A stretch of 64,000 nucleotides of DNA from Deltaproteobacteria bacterium (GTDB taxonomy: Bacteria; Desulfobacterota; Desulfobacteria; Desulfobacterales; UBA5852): the NCBI GenBank assembly GCA_020444045.1, contig JAHLLS010000001.1, forward strand, positions 1 to 64,000. The letters run 5' to 3'. Shown here in pieces: positions 15,900 to 24,398 of this stretch. Positions within the stretch are counted from its first letter, which is position 1, and the number at the start of each line of letters is the position of its first letter. A model generated the notes under the pieces. The model was not told the DNA's origin and made no database searches. It was given only the letters and a program-made list of their open reading frames with translations. The position numbers and the translations under genes are program-made.

Positions 15900-17549
15900 A
15901 TGCTCCCTATCCTGAGGCGCACCATATTTTTGTTCGGCCTGCTCGTTATGCTTGCCGGTGTCAACGATGCACCGGTTTCAGCCCGTTCTGACAAACCACT
16001 CCTGAAATATATCAATCTTGTTGATACATGGGATGCGGCCACGGCCCGCACCTATGCCGACAATCTGCTATCCCGCGTGACACCCGCTCTTTACCTACCT
16101 GAACTCGAGATAGGCCATCCGGACGATGGCGCTGTTTTCCCGCCGAACATGGCCTCACCCCATTTTTTCTGGAACGATACATTTTTTCTTTCAGATGCCT
16201 GGCTGGTGGTGATCGAAGCCGCCGGGGGGGAGCGCGTCTGCTGTTTCACGGACCAACCCCGCTGGGTGCCCGAGCAGACCACCTGGAATTGGCTGCTGAG
16301 ACACATGGGGAACAATACCGCCACGCTGACAATAATCGGCGTCAACCGATCAAAGGGCTTAAAGCCGGTAAACCGCACGCAAATCACCTTTTCGATTTCA
16401 CCGGATCCCTTCGACGGCGTTCTTTTTTATAAGCAGACGCGGTTGCCGTTTCTGGCGGCACGTGAGCATCCGGAGCAATCCGCCTGGGTACTGGCCGATA
16501 TTGCCGCATACGAGCCTCCACGAACCGTGCTGACAGGCGTCCAAACCTGCGCGCACTGCCATACCTTTGCGCCGAACGGGCAGGTCTTTGGGATGGACGT
16601 GGATCGCAACGGGGACAAAGGTGGCTATCTGCTGGCACCGGTGACACCCCGAATGCAGATCGATAAAGGCCATTTTATCAGCTGGAACAGTTTTAGACCG
16701 GAAGACGAGCAGTCCAGCATGGGGCTGTTTACCAAGGTATCACCCTGCGGACGCTACCTCGTTAGCACGGTTAAGGAAACCTCCCTGTTTGCCATGCTTC
16801 CGGATATCTGGTTTTCCCAGCTTTTTTTCCCAATTGAAGGCCAACTTGCGTTTTACGATCGTGGTGAGCGCCGGTTTGCGGCCCTCCCGGGAGCCGACCG
16901 AACCGATGCTGTGCAGACCTGCCCGGCATGGAGCCCGGACGGCCAGAAAATTGTATTTGCCCGTGCGCCTGTGGATGCCGCCCTGGTGGATCTGATCCAA
17001 GATAAAAAATATCTGACGCCGGCCAAGGGCGAATCGATTGCGGATCTGAACCGGCGCTACCGAATCCGCTTCGATCTCTATACCCTGCCGTTTAACCACG
17101 GCAACGGCGGCAAACCGACACCGCTCGAGGGGGCCAGCCAGAACGGACGCAGTAATTATTTCCCGTGCTATTCGCCTGACGGGCGGTGGATTGCCTTCAA
17201 CCAGAGCGACACCGGTCTGGTTCTTCAGCCGGACAGCGCCCTTTACCTGATACCGGCCGAGGGAGGCAAGGCCCGGCGAATGCGCTGTAACACCGGGCGC
17301 ATGAACTCCTGGCACTGCTGGTCGCCCAACAGCCGTTGGCTGGTTTATGCATCCAAAGCGATCACCCCCTACACCGAACTTCTGCTAACCCATGTGGATG
17401 CCGCCGGCAACGACAGCCCGCCGGTCGCTCTGACCCGTCTCAACCGCGAAGGGTTTGCGGCCGTTTTACCTGAAGTCATTCCGCAGAATGGAAATCTTCC
17501 GGAAAACATTCATATCGATAACAGCGTAATTGCGGGAACCGTTGAATAA
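15900..17549 (+). CDS. Exported PD40/TolB-like protein with one CxxCH haem motif
   Basis: A 549-aa exported protein (signal peptide 1-29, cleavage near VSARS). One haem-binding motif, CAHCH, is at about residue 219 in the phrase TGVQTCAHCHTFAPNG. Three or four WD40-like PD40 beta-propeller blades follow: CPAWSPDGQKIVFAR, CYSPDGRWIAFNQS and CWSPNSRWLVYAS, the pattern seen in TolB-type propellers. The middle part (30-200) has a beta-sandwich look. It resembles uncharacterised cytochrome-plus-propeller proteins of deltaproteobacteria. A periplasmic redox or sensing role is inference. No strong ribosome binding site precedes ATG 15900. Three more genes for exported proteins follow on the same strand. 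Confidence 0.75.
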   Translation: MLPILRRTIFLFGLLVMLAGVNDAPVSARSDKPLLKYINLVDTWDAATARTYADNLLSRVTPALYLPELEIGHPDDGAVFPPNMASPHFFWNDTFFLSDAWLVVIEAAGGERVCCFTDQPRWVPEQTTWNWLLRHMGNNTATLTIIGVNRSKGLKPVNRTQITFSISPDPFDGVLFYKQTRLPFLAAREHPEQSAWVLADIAAYEPPRTVLTGVQTCAHCHTFAPNGQVFGMDVDRNGDKGGYLLAPVTPRMQIDKGHFISWNSFRPEDEQSSMGLFTKVSPCGRYLVSTVKETSLFAMLPDIWFSQLFFPIEGQLAFYDRGERRFAALPGADRTDAVQTCPAWSPDGQKIVFARAPVDAALVDLIQDKKYLTPAKGESIADLNRRYRIRFDLYTLPFNHGNGGKPTPLEGASQNGRSNYFPCYSPDGRWIAFNQSDTGLVLQPDSALYLIPAEGGKARRMRCNTGRMNSWHCWSPNSRWLVYASKAITPYTELLLTHVDAAGNDSPPVALTRLNREGFAAVLPEVIPQNGNLPENIHIDNSVIAGTVE

Positions 17550-17601
17550 CAATGTCTGATGATTTGTGTTCAACTAATTACTCACCAGAAGGGGAGGTCT
17601 T

Positions 17602-18240
17602 ATGCGAAAAATTCTCTACAGCACAATGGTCATCTTTCTGCTGATGACCCTCACCGGACTGCCGGCATATGGATACGGCGGTGGCGGGGGCGACGGTGAA
17701 GGAGATCCGACATCGGGCATGGGCCCAAGCACCAGCGGCGGCAGTATCGTGCCGGCCGGCTTTACCCCTATCGACATGGACTTTGTATCTCCGGCGCCGC
17801 CGCCGGAATTGTCCAGTGTCGAACCGACACACATCACGAACGAAACCCGCGAGCTGTCGGAGGAAGAACGGCAGCAACTGGCGGCAGCTTTTAATACCCT
17901 CCTTGCGGGTACGACGGTGGTCGTCGTGATGAGTGGCGGCGTTGCCATCGGCTACTACACGGCCGCCGCCGGATGGACGACCTTTGGACAGGCGGCCGCC
18001 GGTGCTACGTATTCCGGGGTGACAACCTACGTCCTGAGCGATGAAGATGCGGGCGAGCAGGCCGCCGTTGCCACCCTTCAGGACTTCGCCGTGGGCTTTA
18101 TTCCTGTTCCCCCTCCGGCGCAAGCCGCTATCAGCTATGGCATCACCAAAGTCAGGGAACAGATCCCAGCCCGACCCTACCAGACACCACGGGAACGCCT
18201 GGAGTATATCGCGGACCCTCGTCCCCGCCCGCTTTATTAA
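17602..18240 (+). CDS. Exported glycine/proline-rich hypothetical protein
   Basis: A 212-aa protein with a signal peptide (1-25). A glycine run (GYGGGGGDGEG) and a Pro/Ser-rich stretch follow. Residues about 90-160 are Ala/Gly-rich and hydrophobic and could insert in or pass through a membrane (AGTTVVVVMSGGVAIGYY, ATYSGVTTYVL). The C-terminus is basic with several arginines. GGGGAGG precedes the ATG at a good distance. I do not recognise a family. It lies 52 nt after the PD40 gene and 28 nt before the next one, so the three are probably one operon. Confidence 0.7.
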   Translation: MRKILYSTMVIFLLMTLTGLPAYGYGGGGGDGEGDPTSGMGPSTSGGSIVPAGFTPIDMDFVSPAPPPELSSVEPTHITNETRELSEEERQQLAAAFNTLLAGTTVVVVMSGGVAIGYYTAAAGWTTFGQAAAGATYSGVTTYVLSDEDAGEQAAVATLQDFAVGFIPVPPPAQAAISYGITKVREQIPARPYQTPRERLEYIADPRPRPLY

Positions 18241-18268
18241 AATGAACATCGCCACGCAGGAGGTTGCA

Positions 18269-19537
18269 ATGAAATATCGATGGCAGAAATTGACCATCAC
18301 CGTGGGAATCATCGTTGGCCTGGCCGCTGTTTATGTCGCAACAGCGACGGCGGCAGCGGCGGATCTAAACGACCCGCGGGCTCAGAAAATCACAACGGCC
18401 ATCGGCTTCGCCATGAGCCGCCAGCATGACCGTTTATCCACTATCACGGCGGTCGAACCGTCCCGCGCACTAAGAACCGTTGAAGGCAACATTTCCGATC
18501 CAGATTTCTATCTGGCCGGGGCAGCAATTTACAAGGTTGATTTCCAAAACGCTAAGGGAAATCTGGGCGGTCTGATTTATCACCGGGATGGGTTGAGTCG
18601 GGTCATCATGACCCGGTTCAAGGCCACTTTTCAGGAAACACCCAAGTTGGTCGTCACGAGCGTGGATTTGACGCCGACATATGCCCCTGCTCCCCGAAGC
18701 GCTCTGTTCTTCGTACCCGCCGAACAGGTTCCCGCGACAGGCTTCAATGGTCTCTCTTTCCAAGCGGCCTTGTTGAAGGCCAATCAGCATGCCATTCCCC
18801 AGGAAGGCGCCGGCCGGGCTGATGCGCAACCAAGACCCTATACCGTCGTGGCCTTCATGATGGACCGGCAGCCGCCCGAGATGCAAATGGAACTGGTTCA
18901 GGGCAATCCGGTCGACACTAGAAAAAAGGCCCTGCAGCAATCCGGAAAAAACCAAGCTGGCTGGTGCTATACGGTCCTTCCTGCGACTTTCGCCTACAAC
19001 CAGGGAGCGGAAGTAACCTTCAATATTATCCTCCGGGAAGGGCAATCCTCCTGGCTGGCCAACACCTACTCCACCCATTCCCTGCTGAAACGCACCCAGA
19101 GAGCCCTTGCCCAGCGCGGATATAACCCGGGCGTCGCCGATGGCCAGATGGGAGCCAAAACACGCCAGGCCATCCAGCGTTTCCAGCAACAGCAGGGTAT
19201 CATCGTTGACGGGAAGCCCTCACCGGAATTGCTTGCGCTTTTAGACGCAACCGAAAACCTGCCCGGGATCCAGCTGGCACAAGCATCCCTGAAAACCTTG
19301 GGATACGATCCGGGACCGGTTGACGGCCAGATGGGCCAAAAGACCATCACGGCCCTCCGCGCGTACCAGACCGATTGCGGTCTTCCTGCGGACGGCGTGC
19401 TGAGCGCCGGCTTGCTTTGTTATCTGGCCAACACGGCCGGCCCCATGCCAGGCCAACTTGGAAATACCCCCGCATCGAACACCAAAGTCAACCGTTTCGA
19501 ATCGCGGATGTGGCCCAACCAGTTAGCCACCCCATGA
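18269..19537 (+). CDS. Exported protein with two peptidoglycan-binding repeats
   Basis: A 422-aa protein. ATG 18269 lies 5 nt after AGGAGG, and a signal peptide (TITVGIIVGLAAVYVATATAAA) follows. Residues about 40-260 form a domain I cannot name; it is shared with the next gene's product (matching SVDLTPTY, LFFVPAEQV and the AFMMDRQPP block). The C-terminal part has two tandem PG_binding_1 units, each with the GYxPGxxDGQMGxKT signature (residues about 277-332 and 340-390). The protein is probably held on the cell wall in the periplasm. No catalytic domain is attached, so these repeats target the unknown domain rather than an obvious hydrolase. Confidence 0.78.
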   Translation: MKYRWQKLTITVGIIVGLAAVYVATATAAAADLNDPRAQKITTAIGFAMSRQHDRLSTITAVEPSRALRTVEGNISDPDFYLAGAAIYKVDFQNAKGNLGGLIYHRDGLSRVIMTRFKATFQETPKLVVTSVDLTPTYAPAPRSALFFVPAEQVPATGFNGLSFQAALLKANQHAIPQEGAGRADAQPRPYTVVAFMMDRQPPEMQMELVQGNPVDTRKKALQQSGKNQAGWCYTVLPATFAYNQGAEVTFNIILREGQSSWLANTYSTHSLLKRTQRALAQRGYNPGVADGQMGAKTRQAIQRFQQQQGIIVDGKPSPELLALLDATENLPGIQLAQASLKTLGYDPGPVDGQMGQKTITALRAYQTDCGLPADGVLSAGLLCYLANTAGPMPGQLGNTPASNTKVNRFESRMWPNQLATP

Positions 19538-19572
19538 AAAACAAAACGACCCGATCTACGGGAGGACGAAAG

Positions 19573-20460
19573 ATGATCACCAAACAGATGTGTAAAATGA
19601 CAATCCTATTGATCGTGCTGGGCATGATGATGGGATGCAGCACGGCGCGTCAGATGATTAACGGCGGGGCATCCCAAGCCATGGTCGCCGAGTCCCTGGA
19701 GGCCATGCCGCCGGACGCCGCCATGGTAACGCGTGCCCTCGGAAACCGGCTGGTTGGATACCCTGTTCCAGCGAATGTCCGGTTAAACAGCACGGCAAGT
19801 AAATCCCTGGGCGCCAGCAAGGTGGTTGAGCCTGGATTCAAATTACAATCCGCCTGCCTGGGGCAGTATGTAAACACGGGTTCGGCAACAGCGGCCCGCT
19901 CCGCCGAAGGACGCATGGCGTTCATAGACGGCCTGGGCCGCCGTACTGCCGTCGCTTTCGAAACAGGTTACACCATGCAGGGGGATAAAGCTGTCGTGGA
20001 ATCGGTCCGTCTCCGCCCCCTCTACGACACGGTGCCCGAAGCGGTCTGTTTTGTCGTGCCGGCCAAAAAGGCCGCGCTCAACAAAGACAATATGCCGAAA
20101 AGCTTTCCCGCTTTCTACCAGTACATGGGGGAACGGGCCCTTGATCCGCAAGCCGTCGAACCCGGGAAACAGGATGATTATATAATGGCCGTGTTTTTCC
20201 TGAACCGGATGGCACCTTCCGCTAAAGCCAGCCTGGCGATATCCAGCACACCGGATGGCACCGAAGGCTATGCCGAAAACAGCCGGTATGTGGATTACAA
20301 CGGCTGGCGCGTTGGATTGATGGCCGGCTGTCTGGCATTGAACAACCCCGCCGCCGAAAGCAGTATTTACCTAAAAGCCATTTATACCCCCGGCAAAGAA
20401 GCCGGCTTATTTAAATCCGCCAAACCAGTGGGTGTCTATGCCCTGGCACAACGCAAGTAA
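19573..20460 (+). CDS. Lipoprotein of unknown function, paralogue of the preceding protein's N-domain
   Basis: A 295-aa lipoprotein. ATG 19573 follows GGAGGA; the signal ends in LGMMMGC, so Cys is lipidated. Residues about 120-230 align by eye with the N-terminal domain of the preceding protein: SVRLRPLY against SVDLTPTY, CFVVPAKKA against LFFVPAEQV, and AVFFLNRMAP against AFMMDRQPP. The pair thus share an unnamed periplasmic domain, one copy lipid-anchored and the other wall-bound. The gene lies 35 nt downstream. No known motif was found. Confidence 0.72.
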   Translation: MITKQMCKMTILLIVLGMMMGCSTARQMINGGASQAMVAESLEAMPPDAAMVTRALGNRLVGYPVPANVRLNSTASKSLGASKVVEPGFKLQSACLGQYVNTGSATAARSAEGRMAFIDGLGRRTAVAFETGYTMQGDKAVVESVRLRPLYDTVPEAVCFVVPAKKAALNKDNMPKSFPAFYQYMGERALDPQAVEPGKQDDYIMAVFFLNRMAPSAKASLAISSTPDGTEGYAENSRYVDYNGWRVGLMAGCLALNNPAAESSIYLKAIYTPGKEAGLFKSAKPVGVYALAQRK

Positions 20461-20572
20461 ATCGCGACAGGGGCACAGGGCCATTCACACGAGAATTTCC
20501 ATTGCAAGTGGCTGAATTGACAATCTGGGGGCGGCAGATGCCATCTGTCGCCCCTATATTTTCGGAATAATA

Positions 20573-21325
20573 TTATCGCCGATTTTGGAAGGATTTTATG
20601 CGGTCGGAAAAAAGCTTGCTGCAGGTGGGGCAGTAGCGGTGATGTTCCTTGAGGTCGGGATGGGGGGTCACGCGATCGTGAATGTGATTGAGAAACCGCT
20701 GGGTGGCAAACAGGGCACCGCAGCCTTCACAGCGTTCCAGGGGATGGCGGCCGATCACGTCGTCCCGGATGAAAATGGTGCGCACATTGTCTTTGTCTTC
20801 CATCCGGATGGCGTCGGTGGGGCAGATATTGACACAGGTGCCGCAACCGATGCAGCGGCCCTCGATGGGTTCCACATAATTTTGGCCGCCCCGTTTGTGC
20901 ATCACCAGCGCACCCGGCCCCACGATTTCACTGCAGACACGGATGCAGAGACGGCAGCGAATGCAACCGTCCGGACGCGGTCCCAGATCGACATTCCAGG
21001 TCGCTGCCAGTTCGCGGACCGATTCCGACTGGGGCGCCAGCGTCAAGAGACGCTCGAAGGCCTGCTGACGGGCGCGCTTGACCAATTCACCCGTGGTGCG
21101 AACCGCTAGCCCCTCTTTGACGCGCAGCACGCAGGACAGCATCGTCGTCAAGCGACCGCTTTTCCCCGTCACTTCGACCGCGCACAGGCGACAGGCCCCG
21201 GATGGTTTCAGGGCCGGATGGTAGCATAGCGCCGGCAGGCGGATACCGTTGGCCCGGGCGACTTCCAAAACCGTCTGGCCGTCTTCGGCTTGAAAGGCCT
21301 GGCCGTCGATTGTCATATTGATCAC
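20573..21325 (-). CDS. [2Fe-2S]/[4Fe-4S] ferredoxin subunit (HoxU/NuoG-N like)
   Basis: A 250-aa cytoplasmic iron-sulfur protein. An N-terminal [2Fe-2S] ferredoxin domain carries CYHPALKPSGACRLC and a distal TMLSC cysteine. A linker rich in Arg and Gln follows, as in HoxU/NuoG. Two [4Fe-4S] sites come next: CIRCRLCIRVC and CIGCGTCVNICPTDAI. The last 50 residues add CEGCG...CPTC, a short zinc-ribbon-like tail that resembles the end of the FAD subunit encoded at 21666-23825. The His/Cys ligand set of the NuoG N3 cluster is not evident. It is the last gene of the molybdopterin module and probably links that enzyme to NAD(P)H or ferredoxin. Start ATG 21325. Confidence 0.85.
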   Translation of the reverse strand: MINMTIDGQAFQAEDGQTVLEVARANGIRLPALCYHPALKPSGACRLCAVEVTGKSGRLTTMLSCVLRVKEGLAVRTTGELVKRARQQAFERLLTLAPQSESVRELAATWNVDLGPRPDGCIRCRLCIRVCSEIVGPGALVMHKRGGQNYVEPIEGRCIGCGTCVNICPTDAIRMEDKDNVRTIFIRDDVIGRHPLERCEGCGALFATQRFLNHIHDRVTPHPDLKEHHRYCPTCSKLFSDRIKSFQNRR

Positions 21326-21425
21326 AGCGATCGCTCCTTTAGGCGGTCATGATAATGATGTCGGGTTGCACGACTGGCGTCCAGTGCGCATGAGGTAAAT
21401 CAAAAAATAATGCTGGCGGCAACTG

Positions 21426-21635
21426 TCAGTCCAGCGGTCGCAGGCAGTCCTGGGGCAGACGGTGCGTTCCCTTGCCGATCAGACTGATTTCAACCAATGC
21501 ATCCGGGTCGTTGATGGCCGTGTCCGGATCGGTCACGATGCCGTGGAGTCCGATGAATTCATCCATGTACGCTTCCCAACTTTCATCTTCGGACTTGCGG
21601 TAAAGTTCCACTTTCTGCCCTCTGCGAAACACCAT
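21426..21635 (-). CDS. Small conserved-looking protein of the molybdopterin module
   Basis: A 69-aa protein between the FAD subunit and the HoxU-like gene, on the same strand. GGAGGA lies upstream of its ATG. The predicted beta-rich fold (GQKVELYRK, GIVTDPDTAI, LVEISLIG) resembles small SH3-like proteins. No cysteines are arranged for metal binding (only one Cys). I do not recognise it; its place inside the operon suggests an accessory or assembly role. Confidence 0.65.
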   Translation of the reverse strand: MVFRRGQKVELYRKSEDESWEAYMDEFIGLHGIVTDPDTAINDPDALVEISLIGKGTHRLPQDCLRPLD

Positions 21636-21665
21636 GGTCCGATCCTCCTTTTCTGGTGAGCATGC

Positions 21666-23825
21666 TTAAGATTCGGATTGCATCGTCTTGGCACCCGATT
21701 GGCGGCCGCACGCATCGCACACCGGTCGGTTGTCGATCAGTTGGCCAACGCCTTTGGTGCGTTTGCGCACATATTCCAGATAGCGAAACGGTTCCATCTG
21801 CTTTCCACAAAGGGCGCATGCCGTCAAGGCCTCATGATTGAGAACCGTGCCGCACAGGGATAATACCCGTTCACCGTCGCGATCTTCGATCTGCATGGCT
21901 CCGGTGGGGCAGTTGGCCGCACAGGCCCCGCACAGAATGCAGCGCTCGGCCGTGAGCCGGAAGTCGGTTTCCACCGGATGATCAAAGTCAAAATACCCCA
22001 TGGCCAATGCGTTGACGCCCATTTTATCGCGGCAGATTTCAACACACTTGCCGCAGCGCAGGCAGATGTCGCAGCGCAGGCAGCGTCCAGCTTCATCCCG
22101 AACATCCTTTTCGGCATAGCCCAGCTCCACCTGCTGAAAGGTTGTACGACGTCGATCGATGTTCAGTAAAGGCATCTCCGGCCGCTTGGTTGTCATTTTT
22201 TCATTGGCGGACAGGGGGTGGCAATCGATACGGCCTCGCCGAACAGGGACGGGTGGCATTTTGGGCTGAGGAATACCGGAAAGATATCGATCAATGCCTT
22301 CCGCTGCCCGCTTGCCGGCCCCAATGGCTTCAATCACCGTGGCCGGACCGGTTACGGCATCACCTACCGCAAAAAAGCCCGGGATCGATGTCTCCATACT
22401 GACCATGCTGGTGTCGATGGTGCTGCGCCGCGTCCAGCTGAGTCCCTCCAACGGTGCGAGGCAGGCCGTATCCACCTGCTGACCAATGGCAGGAATGATG
22501 GCATCGGCCTCGATGACGAAGTCGCTTCCTTTTACCGGAACAGGGCGCATTCGATCACTGCCCGCCTGAGCCACCAGTTCGGCGCGCAGGCATTGCAGTC
22601 CCTCAAGGTGTCCATCTCGACCGACGACAGCCTCGGGAATCGTCAGAAAACGCATTTCCACGCCTTCTTCCTCGGCATGTTCGACTTCTTCCTCATCGGC
22701 CGGCATTTCATGCCGTGTCCGCCGATAGGCCAATATGACCGATTCCGCGCCTAAGCGCAGAGAGGTGCGCGCGGCGTCGATGGCCACGTTGCCGCCCCCG
22801 ATGACAACCACTTTTTTTCCGGGCACCGAACGGTTGCCCAAGGCGACATCTCGTAAAAACCCGATGGCATCCAAGACCTGCGGGAAATCATCCTCGCCCG
22901 GAATCCCCAGCGAATAGGCTTTGTGCGCACCGATCGCCATAAGGTAGGCCGCGTAGCCTTCCCGCTGGAGATCCTCCAGCGTAACATCCTGTCCGAGACG
23001 GGTGTTGAAGGAGAATTCCACCCCCAAATCCTGCAGCATGGCAACTTCCCGGTCGATCACTTCCCGCGGTAGTCGATAGCGGGGGATTCCGAGCAAAATC
23101 ATGCCGCCGGCACTGGGCTGGGCCTCGATCACGCGCACCCGATAGCCTTTCAGCGCCAGATAGTAGGCGGCACTCATGCCGCCGGGGCCGGCACCCACGA
23201 CACAAACCGACTGGCCCGTGTCGGGCGCTTTGGGCGGATTTTTATACTGCCCCCAGGACAGCGCTCGTTCAGCGGCAAACGCTTTCAGAAATTTGATGGA
23301 GACCGGCTTGTCGATGCGGCCCCGCACACACATGAACTCGCAGGGACGCGTGCAAACCAGGCCGCATACCCAGGGAAAGGGATTGTCCTTGCGGATGACT
23401 TCGATGGCCTCGGCATCCCGCCCCTCGCCGATCAGCGACACGTAGGTCGGAACGTCGATCCCGGCCGGACAGGTCATCTGGCAGGGTGCCGGTGCCAGAC
23501 GGACACACGCGCCGGTGGCACAGTTGTGGGTTTCAATATGGCTCTGAAACACCTCCGCGGCGTCTTCCAGCGCTGTCAGGATGCGACCGCCGCTTTCCGC
23601 GCCGGCATCCGCAGCGTCCTCCTGGCGCATTTCCTCGGCCAGCTGCCGGATGGCCGGCAGATGCTCCCGGCCAGCCCGGCCCCAGGCCACATCATTGAGC
23701 AGCGCCAGGATTTCCTCACCACGCCGGTGGTTTTTGGCATCGTGCAAGCGGCCGGAGGCCAGCACCTGCTCCAGGTCCTGGATAAGCTGTGCTACCGGAC
23801 AGGTCTTTTGGGTCATATCAGCCAC
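21666..23825 (-). CDS. FAD-dependent NAD(P)H oxidoreductase with ferredoxin domains (GltD-like)
   Basis: A 719-aa protein. The N-terminal 100 residues are a helical extension of unknown role. Next comes the GltD-type N-domain with cysteines for two [4Fe-4S] clusters (CVRLAPAPCQMTCPAGID, CGLVCTRPCEFMC, about 108-168). The FAD site is VVGAGPGGMSAAYYLALKGY (about 210-230) and the NAD(P)H site is VVVIGGGNVAIDAARTSLRL (about 335-355). The FAD-binding C-motif GDAVTGPATVIEAIGAGKRA is near 487-506. The C-terminal part adds ferredoxin motifs CLRCDICLRCGKCVEIC and CILCGACAANCPTGAM, and ends with CALCG...CDACG. It should pass electrons between NAD(P)H and the molybdopterin subunit; electron bifurcation is possible but not shown. 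The gene lies 21 nt after the Fe-S gene. Confidence 0.88.
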   Translation of the reverse strand: MADMTQKTCPVAQLIQDLEQVLASGRLHDAKNHRRGEEILALLNDVAWGRAGREHLPAIRQLAEEMRQEDAADAGAESGGRILTALEDAAEVFQSHIETHNCATGACVRLAPAPCQMTCPAGIDVPTYVSLIGEGRDAEAIEVIRKDNPFPWVCGLVCTRPCEFMCVRGRIDKPVSIKFLKAFAAERALSWGQYKNPPKAPDTGQSVCVVGAGPGGMSAAYYLALKGYRVRVIEAQPSAGGMILLGIPRYRLPREVIDREVAMLQDLGVEFSFNTRLGQDVTLEDLQREGYAAYLMAIGAHKAYSLGIPGEDDFPQVLDAIGFLRDVALGNRSVPGKKVVVIGGGNVAIDAARTSLRLGAESVILAYRRTRHEMPADEEEVEHAEEEGVEMRFLTIPEAVVGRDGHLEGLQCLRAELVAQAGSDRMRPVPVKGSDFVIEADAIIPAIGQQVDTACLAPLEGLSWTRRSTIDTSMVSMETSIPGFFAVGDAVTGPATVIEAIGAGKRAAEGIDRYLSGIPQPKMPPVPVRRGRIDCHPLSANEKMTTKRPEMPLLNIDRRRTTFQQVELGYAEKDVRDEAGRCLRCDICLRCGKCVEICRDKMGVNALAMGYFDFDHPVETDFRLTAERCILCGACAANCPTGAMQIEDRDGERVLSLCGTVLNHEALTACALCGKQMEPFRYLEYVRKRTKGVGQLIDNRPVCDACGRQSGAKTMQSES

Positions 23826-23846
23826 TCCGCCCCTCCCCGTGCAGGG

Positions 23847-24365
23847 TTATGTGGTGCTCATATCCAAGGACGCCACGGCTTCGGCATGCCGCCGCTTGCG
23901 CACGTTGACGATTTCATCCACGTTCTCGCCAAACTCCAAGCAATGGGTGGTGCACACCGTCACACAGGCCGGTTTGAGTCCCTGGTCCACCCGGTCCATG
24001 CAGTAGTCGCATTTGACGGCCTTGCCGGTTTCCGGGTTCCACTGGGGCGCTCCCCAGGGGCAGGCCGTAATACAGGCTTTGCAGCCCACGCACAGGCTGT
24101 GATCGATAAACACGATACCGTCCTTGGCGCGCTTCTGCATGGCACCGGTGGGACAGGCCGCCACACACCACGGATCTTCACAATGGAAACACGGCATGAA
24201 GACATAGGTGGCCCGGGGCAGTCCACCGACCATTTTGGGGCCGACCTGTATGATCTGGCTGATTTTAGGACCGATCGGCAGCCGTTTCTGGCTTTTGCAC
24301 TGGATCGTACAGGTATTGCAGCCAATGCACTTCTTGGTATCTTGAAAGAGGTAGTATTTGCTCAT
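23847..24365 (-). CDS. [4Fe-4S] electron-transfer subunit (DmsB/HycB family)
   Basis: A 172-aa ferredoxin subunit with the four-cluster layout of molybdopterin oxidoreductase partners. The motifs are CIGCNTCTIQC, CFHCEDPWCVAACPTGAM, CVGCKACITACPWGAPQ, and CDYC...CVTVCTTHCLEFG, for 16 ligand cysteines. There is no signal peptide or membrane segment, in agreement with a cytoplasmic enzyme. It lies 33 nt after the catalytic subunit gene and 21 nt before the FAD subunit gene, on the same strand. Confidence 0.92.
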   Translation of the reverse strand: MSKYYLFQDTKKCIGCNTCTIQCKSQKRLPIGPKISQIIQVGPKMVGGLPRATYVFMPCFHCEDPWCVAACPTGAMQKRAKDGIVFIDHSLCVGCKACITACPWGAPQWNPETGKAVKCDYCMDRVDQGLKPACVTVCTTHCLEFGENVDEIVNVRKRRHAEAVASLDMSTT

Positions 24366-24398
24366 TGAATTCCTCCAGTATCCTTCATCCGATGTCGG

